64,000 nucleotides of DNA from positions 16,398,001 through 16,462,000 of the forward strand of contig CM062214.1 of assembly GCA_031216445.1 (NCBI GenBank), read 5' to 3'. The translations under genes and the position numbers were made by a program. This document shows positions 60,123 to 64,000 of the stretch, one piece after another. Position 1 is the stretch's first letter, and each line of letters starts with the position of its first letter. The notes under the pieces are model-generated. The model saw only the letters and a program-made list of their open reading frames with translations, was not told where the DNA came from and did not search any database. This DNA comes from Lateolabrax maculatus. Taxonomy: Eukaryota; Chordata; Actinopteri; Acropomatiformes; Lateolabracidae.

Positions 60123-63100
60123 ATGTCTGGGCTTCCACAAAACAACCTGAAGGAACAGCTGGCGAGGCACAGCAGTGCGGCTCAGAGCAGGTTGTCTCTG
60201 GCTAAACCCAAACCGGGGTGAGTCCACGGTGAACCATGACACCAGCTAACGGTTGGCGTTGAGCTGCCGGCCGTGCTAACGGATCAACACTCGTGTGTTG
60301 TTGTCTAGTTATCGGCGGAAGGTTTTCCGCCCTGCACCAGGGGCCTCATGCTCCCAGAGCTAGTTGTTCCACAACTTGACAGTTCACCACGAAGAGAGTG
60401 AATTTGTCAGACAGTATAAAACATGCAATATTGATCTAGCTGGTGGGAGACCTACAGGCTATATTGGTCGGCATGTTTGTGTCAATAGAGGCTGCAGTAT
60501 AAGAATCCAAAAATTGTAATATAAGTCTATGTGTGCGGTGTTTCCAGCAGCTTCTAACACTCTATAAATAATGATTTTACTCTGTCGGCTGTAATAATTT
60601 GTAACCACGGATCTGACCTATGATCCTGTGGCTCCAGCTGCCTCAACTGCTGTGCAACTGGTACCTGAATGATCAAATTAAAATGAAATGTGACATTTAG
60701 AAACATCAGCCATGCATCTCTGGAAACTGCATATATTGATGCGTAAACGGAGCCATTTGTTACCAGTTGTTGTTATCTGCTGTGGCTGCTGCAGTTAGAT
60801 AGAAAAAAAAACAGACAGAAAAGGGATTTCCAAATTAAAGGAGAAAGTTATGAAAACACAAAAATAGATTTTGACTATCCACTAAAATCATCAAATCTCA
60901 AGTTGAATGGGCATGATACCCTTCGTCTTAACTGTCGCATTATGTTTATTTTTCAGGGCCTTTTCCTTCAAAAAGAAGTCCTCATCAGGTACGACTAAAG
61001 TGGAAGTCCCGACCAAGGTAATCCGCTCTAATGTTTTGGCAAACAGGAACGTCAATGTCCCTAACAGCAGTTTGGTGACTGAATCTCCTTTGACATTTTC
61101 AAACAAGCTTGAGAGACCTCAAAAATCCAAAATCAACAACTTCTTCCCTGTGAGTTCAAATGGCAAGTCGGGCTCCATCAGCCCACCAGATAACTGTGCT
61201 CCAACTAAATCTGACAACCAGTTTACTGGTGGTACGTGGGGCAATTCCACAAGTCTGGATGCATCACTTGGATTCCCAATGGACGGCTGGGATGATCTTG
61301 ATGACTTTGAAACTCCTGTCAAAGCAAAAAATAACTCATTCAGTTCAGAAATATCAGGGAAAAGTACCAATCCAGTGTCATTACCATGTGAAGAAAAAAC
61401 ACCGTTCACAGGGAAACTAAACCATGATGCCCCTCTTATGACACCAGAGTTGTTTGAAAACAAGAATGGTCTTTCTAAAAGTGAACAATTGTGTATGGAA
61501 ACGGATGAACTGGAGCACAGCACTGACAAAGCTGCAGTTTCACCAGGACCTAGTTTAAATCAGGACCCAGAGGAGTGTGAACTTGAGGAGTCTCCACTTA
61601 AAATGACCAGAAGACGTCCTCCTGCTCCTCTGAAGTCTGTCATAAGTGATAGTGAAGAGGACACTGATCTTGAGCTCAAGCCTTTTAAAGGAAGTACAGG
61701 TAACAAGCTTATGTTGCAGCATTTGTTTTTTATTTGTACATTGTAGGGAAGATGTGGGTCTGAAAAGCATTGATTGATACAAAAAACACAGGCTATATCT
61801 TTTGTCTTTTAGACAATAAGAAGAAATGGATTGACCCAAAAGTAATAGAGCTTGATGACAACTCAGAGCCTGATGATGATCTTGATTACATTCCCCCTTC
61901 TCCGATCCCTGATGAGATCTCTTACAATACTTCTGTATTGGAGTTGAGGTCAGTTTTTTCAATTTATTATGTAATTAACCACTATTCAAGTTCCTGTGTA
62001 CACATGGTTGTGAATTAAATGGCTCTTAAACCGTATGTGTATGTAACCAAACCAGTATGATCACCGTTAATGAGTTGTACTGTTAAAAGAGTACTTCACC
62101 GATTCAGCATTGCACTCATATAACATTGTCAGACTCACAATGGACAAAATTGATGCCAGAGAACCAGTGGTATCATCTTTTTTAAATTTCCGCACATTCT
62201 TCTTCCTTGTCAAAACCTGGCACCTACATTTCTCATATGCAACTTGATTGGCAACAGTTCGGTCTGAGATTCGGATGTGTAATGCTAGTAGCTGCTAATG
62301 TAGCCTCAAGCAGAGCAGAGGAGCGGGCTACAGAGCCACAAGAGGAAACTTTTTTTCACATATGCAGTAATATCCCCGTGACCTGTAATCTGAGTCAAAT
62401 GTGAAAAATTGGTGGAGTTCCCCTTTTAAGCTGAGTGATATCAATTTCTTGACCTTACTAAACCCTGAAATGTTTCTGTTTTTTAAACACAATACAAAAA
62501 GTATCTCACTTTGTTTAGCATTAAGACATATGACAAGGTAAATATGAATTTTGTATAGAATTATACTCACCACACCAATATAACATTGCTATTGGCCTAA
62601 TTGAGTTTTGTTTGTCATGTAAACTCTGAACTCTGAACTTACATATTCTGTATTACATTTCATAGTACAGTGAGTTATCAAAGCAAAGTCTCCCCTTTGC
62701 ATATGCCTTTTTTAACCTGGACATTAGATAGACTTGACTTCAATTTAAACAAGGAAACGAGGGATAACTTTTCTTTTATTTCAAACAGATCTAAATCAGC
62801 TTATGCTAAAAGCAGAAACAGTCCTGTGCAATCAAAGGCACCCATCACAACACTACATGAACCCTCTGCTCACCACTCAAAGGACAAAACAAGTGGGTGC
62901 GATGCCTTTTCCTGATTTTTCAGGAACTTGCGCTCATTTTATTCATCAAATTAGGGCACTGGTCTTTGTCTCAGTTCATTAATTTTGTTGTTTCTCCTCA
63001 TCACATCATAGATGAACAACTCTTCGGTATCATGGAGTCCATTTGTGCTCTGGTTGATTCCATCCCTGAACATGAACTAATAGCTCTCTCTGGTGGAAAT

Positions 63101-63884
63101 GAGCTTTTGCTGAAGAGAGCTCAGAGGTTTGTACATTTGAATAGAAAACAGCGTTATTCATGCTATTTAATGATGTCTCAGTATGACTGCAATCATCTGG
63201 CTTTCTCACGCAGGAAAAGGATTCTTGCAATGGGTGGTGTCAGTGTATTTAGGATGCAGCAGCCCGACAGCACTGTGATTTCTGAACCCAGCTTTAAAGA
63301 AAAATCTTCTTTTAGCTGCGATGCATCTAGTGTGATGTCATCCAGCAGCTCTGTGCCTGTGGACTGCAAGATGCCTCCTCAGATCAGGAGATCTTCCTCT
63401 ATGGACTATGACTCTGATCACTCTGACAGTATTATTGATGTGAGACCCATGCACAGTAAGGACAGCAAGACAATATATATGGAAAATGAAAGTATCTGTG
63501 ACCCTCCATCAACCCACAGCCTCACAAATCCATCTTTTAATGTCTCTAAGAAAACGAGCACAGACCTGGATGGTTCCGATCTCTTTTTCTCACCTAAAAA
63601 GCCAGATACTGTTTTTCGGAACAAATCTAATACCCCAGCAACCATTACAGCTGCAGAAGACATAGAACCAGATGACTTTTACATCGATGACTTTGACATA
63701 GATGACTTTAATGACTCAGACATCCCTGATTACTTTGACGAACGCCCAAATTTGTCAGTGTCTGGATTAAACTCCAGCACTGTGACTACAACAGTGAAAG
63801 AAGGGGGACCAAGCAAGTCTTTATGGGAGAAGAAACCAACAACACCTGTGCCTACACCCAAGCCTTCAAAGATCTGCTCCCCTG
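60123..63884 (+). CDS. blm: Bloom syndrome RecQ helicase BLM, N-terminal part (exons 1-6; continues beyond the window)
   Basis: RecQ-family 3'-5' DNA helicase that dissolves double Holliday junctions with topoisomerase III-alpha and RMI1/2 in the nucleus. Exons: 60123-60217, 60957-61699, 61813-61948, 62789-62892, 63012-63126, 63214-63884, all GT-AG and in phase, giving 621 residues; the last exon ends at a donor (CCTG|GTAAGT). The start MSGLPQNNLKEQLARHS matches the mammalian N-terminus, followed by the FSFKKKSSSG block. Acidic DDLDYIPPSPIPDE, the BDHCT-associated dimerisation segment (about 360-405) and the acidic motif YIDDFDIDDFNDSD correspond to human features in order. The helicase, RQC and HRDC domains lie outside the window. 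This N-terminal part is normally poorly conserved, so exon edges rest mainly on phase and splice sites. Confidence 0.93.
62083..62429. repeat. MITE in blm intron 3
   Basis: The left end reads TTAAAAGAGTACTTCACCGA and the reverse complement of the right end reads TTAAAAGGGGAACTCCACCA, an imperfect terminal inverted repeat. The 347-bp interior is non-coding (CATTGCACTCATATAACATT, GCAGAGGAGCGGGCTACAGA). I recognise this as a common teleost non-autonomous element. A target duplication was not clear; the TTAA could belong either to the repeat or to the target. Confidence 0.65.
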
Positions 63885-64000
63885 GTAAGTCAGCATGGCT
63901 TGAAAAAATCTGGGCCTGTACTGTCTAAATAACAAAGTATCTGGTTCCAAATTCCCGGAGCACTAATTTAAATTGAAAAAGCAGAATTGTAGTTTGAAAT

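Noticed and set aside
60024..60242. Minus-strand frames over blm exon 1 and promoter (also 59876-60097)
   Set aside because: Antisense to a clear first exon and CpG-rich promoter; no recognisable motif.
1..64000. tRNA or rRNA genes, CRISPR arrays, bacterial operons or viral genes
   Set aside because: No B-box-like TTCGANNCC in tRNA context, no regularly spaced direct repeats, and no transposase, integrase or viral protein frames were recognised.

Overview
The window is nuclear DNA from a vertebrate, almost certainly a ray-finned (teleost) fish and probably a percomorph. Its three protein-coding genes are split into many short GT-AG exons and read as clear orthologues of vertebrate RASGRF1, CTSH and BLM. 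The 27-exon rasgrf1 fits in 19 kb, which is compact. Several non-coding stretches look like interspersed repeats I know from percomorph genomes. No prokaryotic, viral or CRISPR features were seen.

Layout. 1-28830: gene-poor DNA with repeats, microsatellites and one recognisable gene, the microRNA mir-184 on the minus strand (hairpin 12084-12172). 28831-29494: GC-rich promoter and 5' leader of rasgrf1. 29495-48641: rasgrf1 (+), 27 coding exons, 1256 residues, with one non-canonical GC-AG intron; its long 3' UTR carries a hAT-type MITE with target-site duplication. 51948-55349: ctsh (+), 12 coding exons, 324 residues, all catalytic residues present. 55890-56418: piggyBac-type MITE flanked by TTAA. 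56474-56948: a possible small unrecognised two-exon gene with its own poly(A) signal. 57527-57626: a 100-bp near-perfect palindrome. 57788-59440: a decayed partial copy of ctsh. 59790-60122: the blm promoter, with ZNF143-like, CCAAT and E2F-like motifs. 60123 to the window end: blm (+), first six coding exons (621 residues), stopping before the helicase core.

The genes do not form a pathway. Rasgrf1 is a calcium-responsive Ras/Rac exchange factor, cathepsin H a lysosomal aminopeptidase and BLM a RecQ helicase in DNA repair. The informative point is synteny. RASGRF1, CTSH, MIR184 and BLM are all on human chromosome 15, and the divergent mir-184/rasgrf1 arrangement is kept here at about 17 kb.

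Exon boundaries were set by hand from splice sites, reading phase and remembered mammalian orthologues. UTR ends, promoters and repeat-family names are inference.
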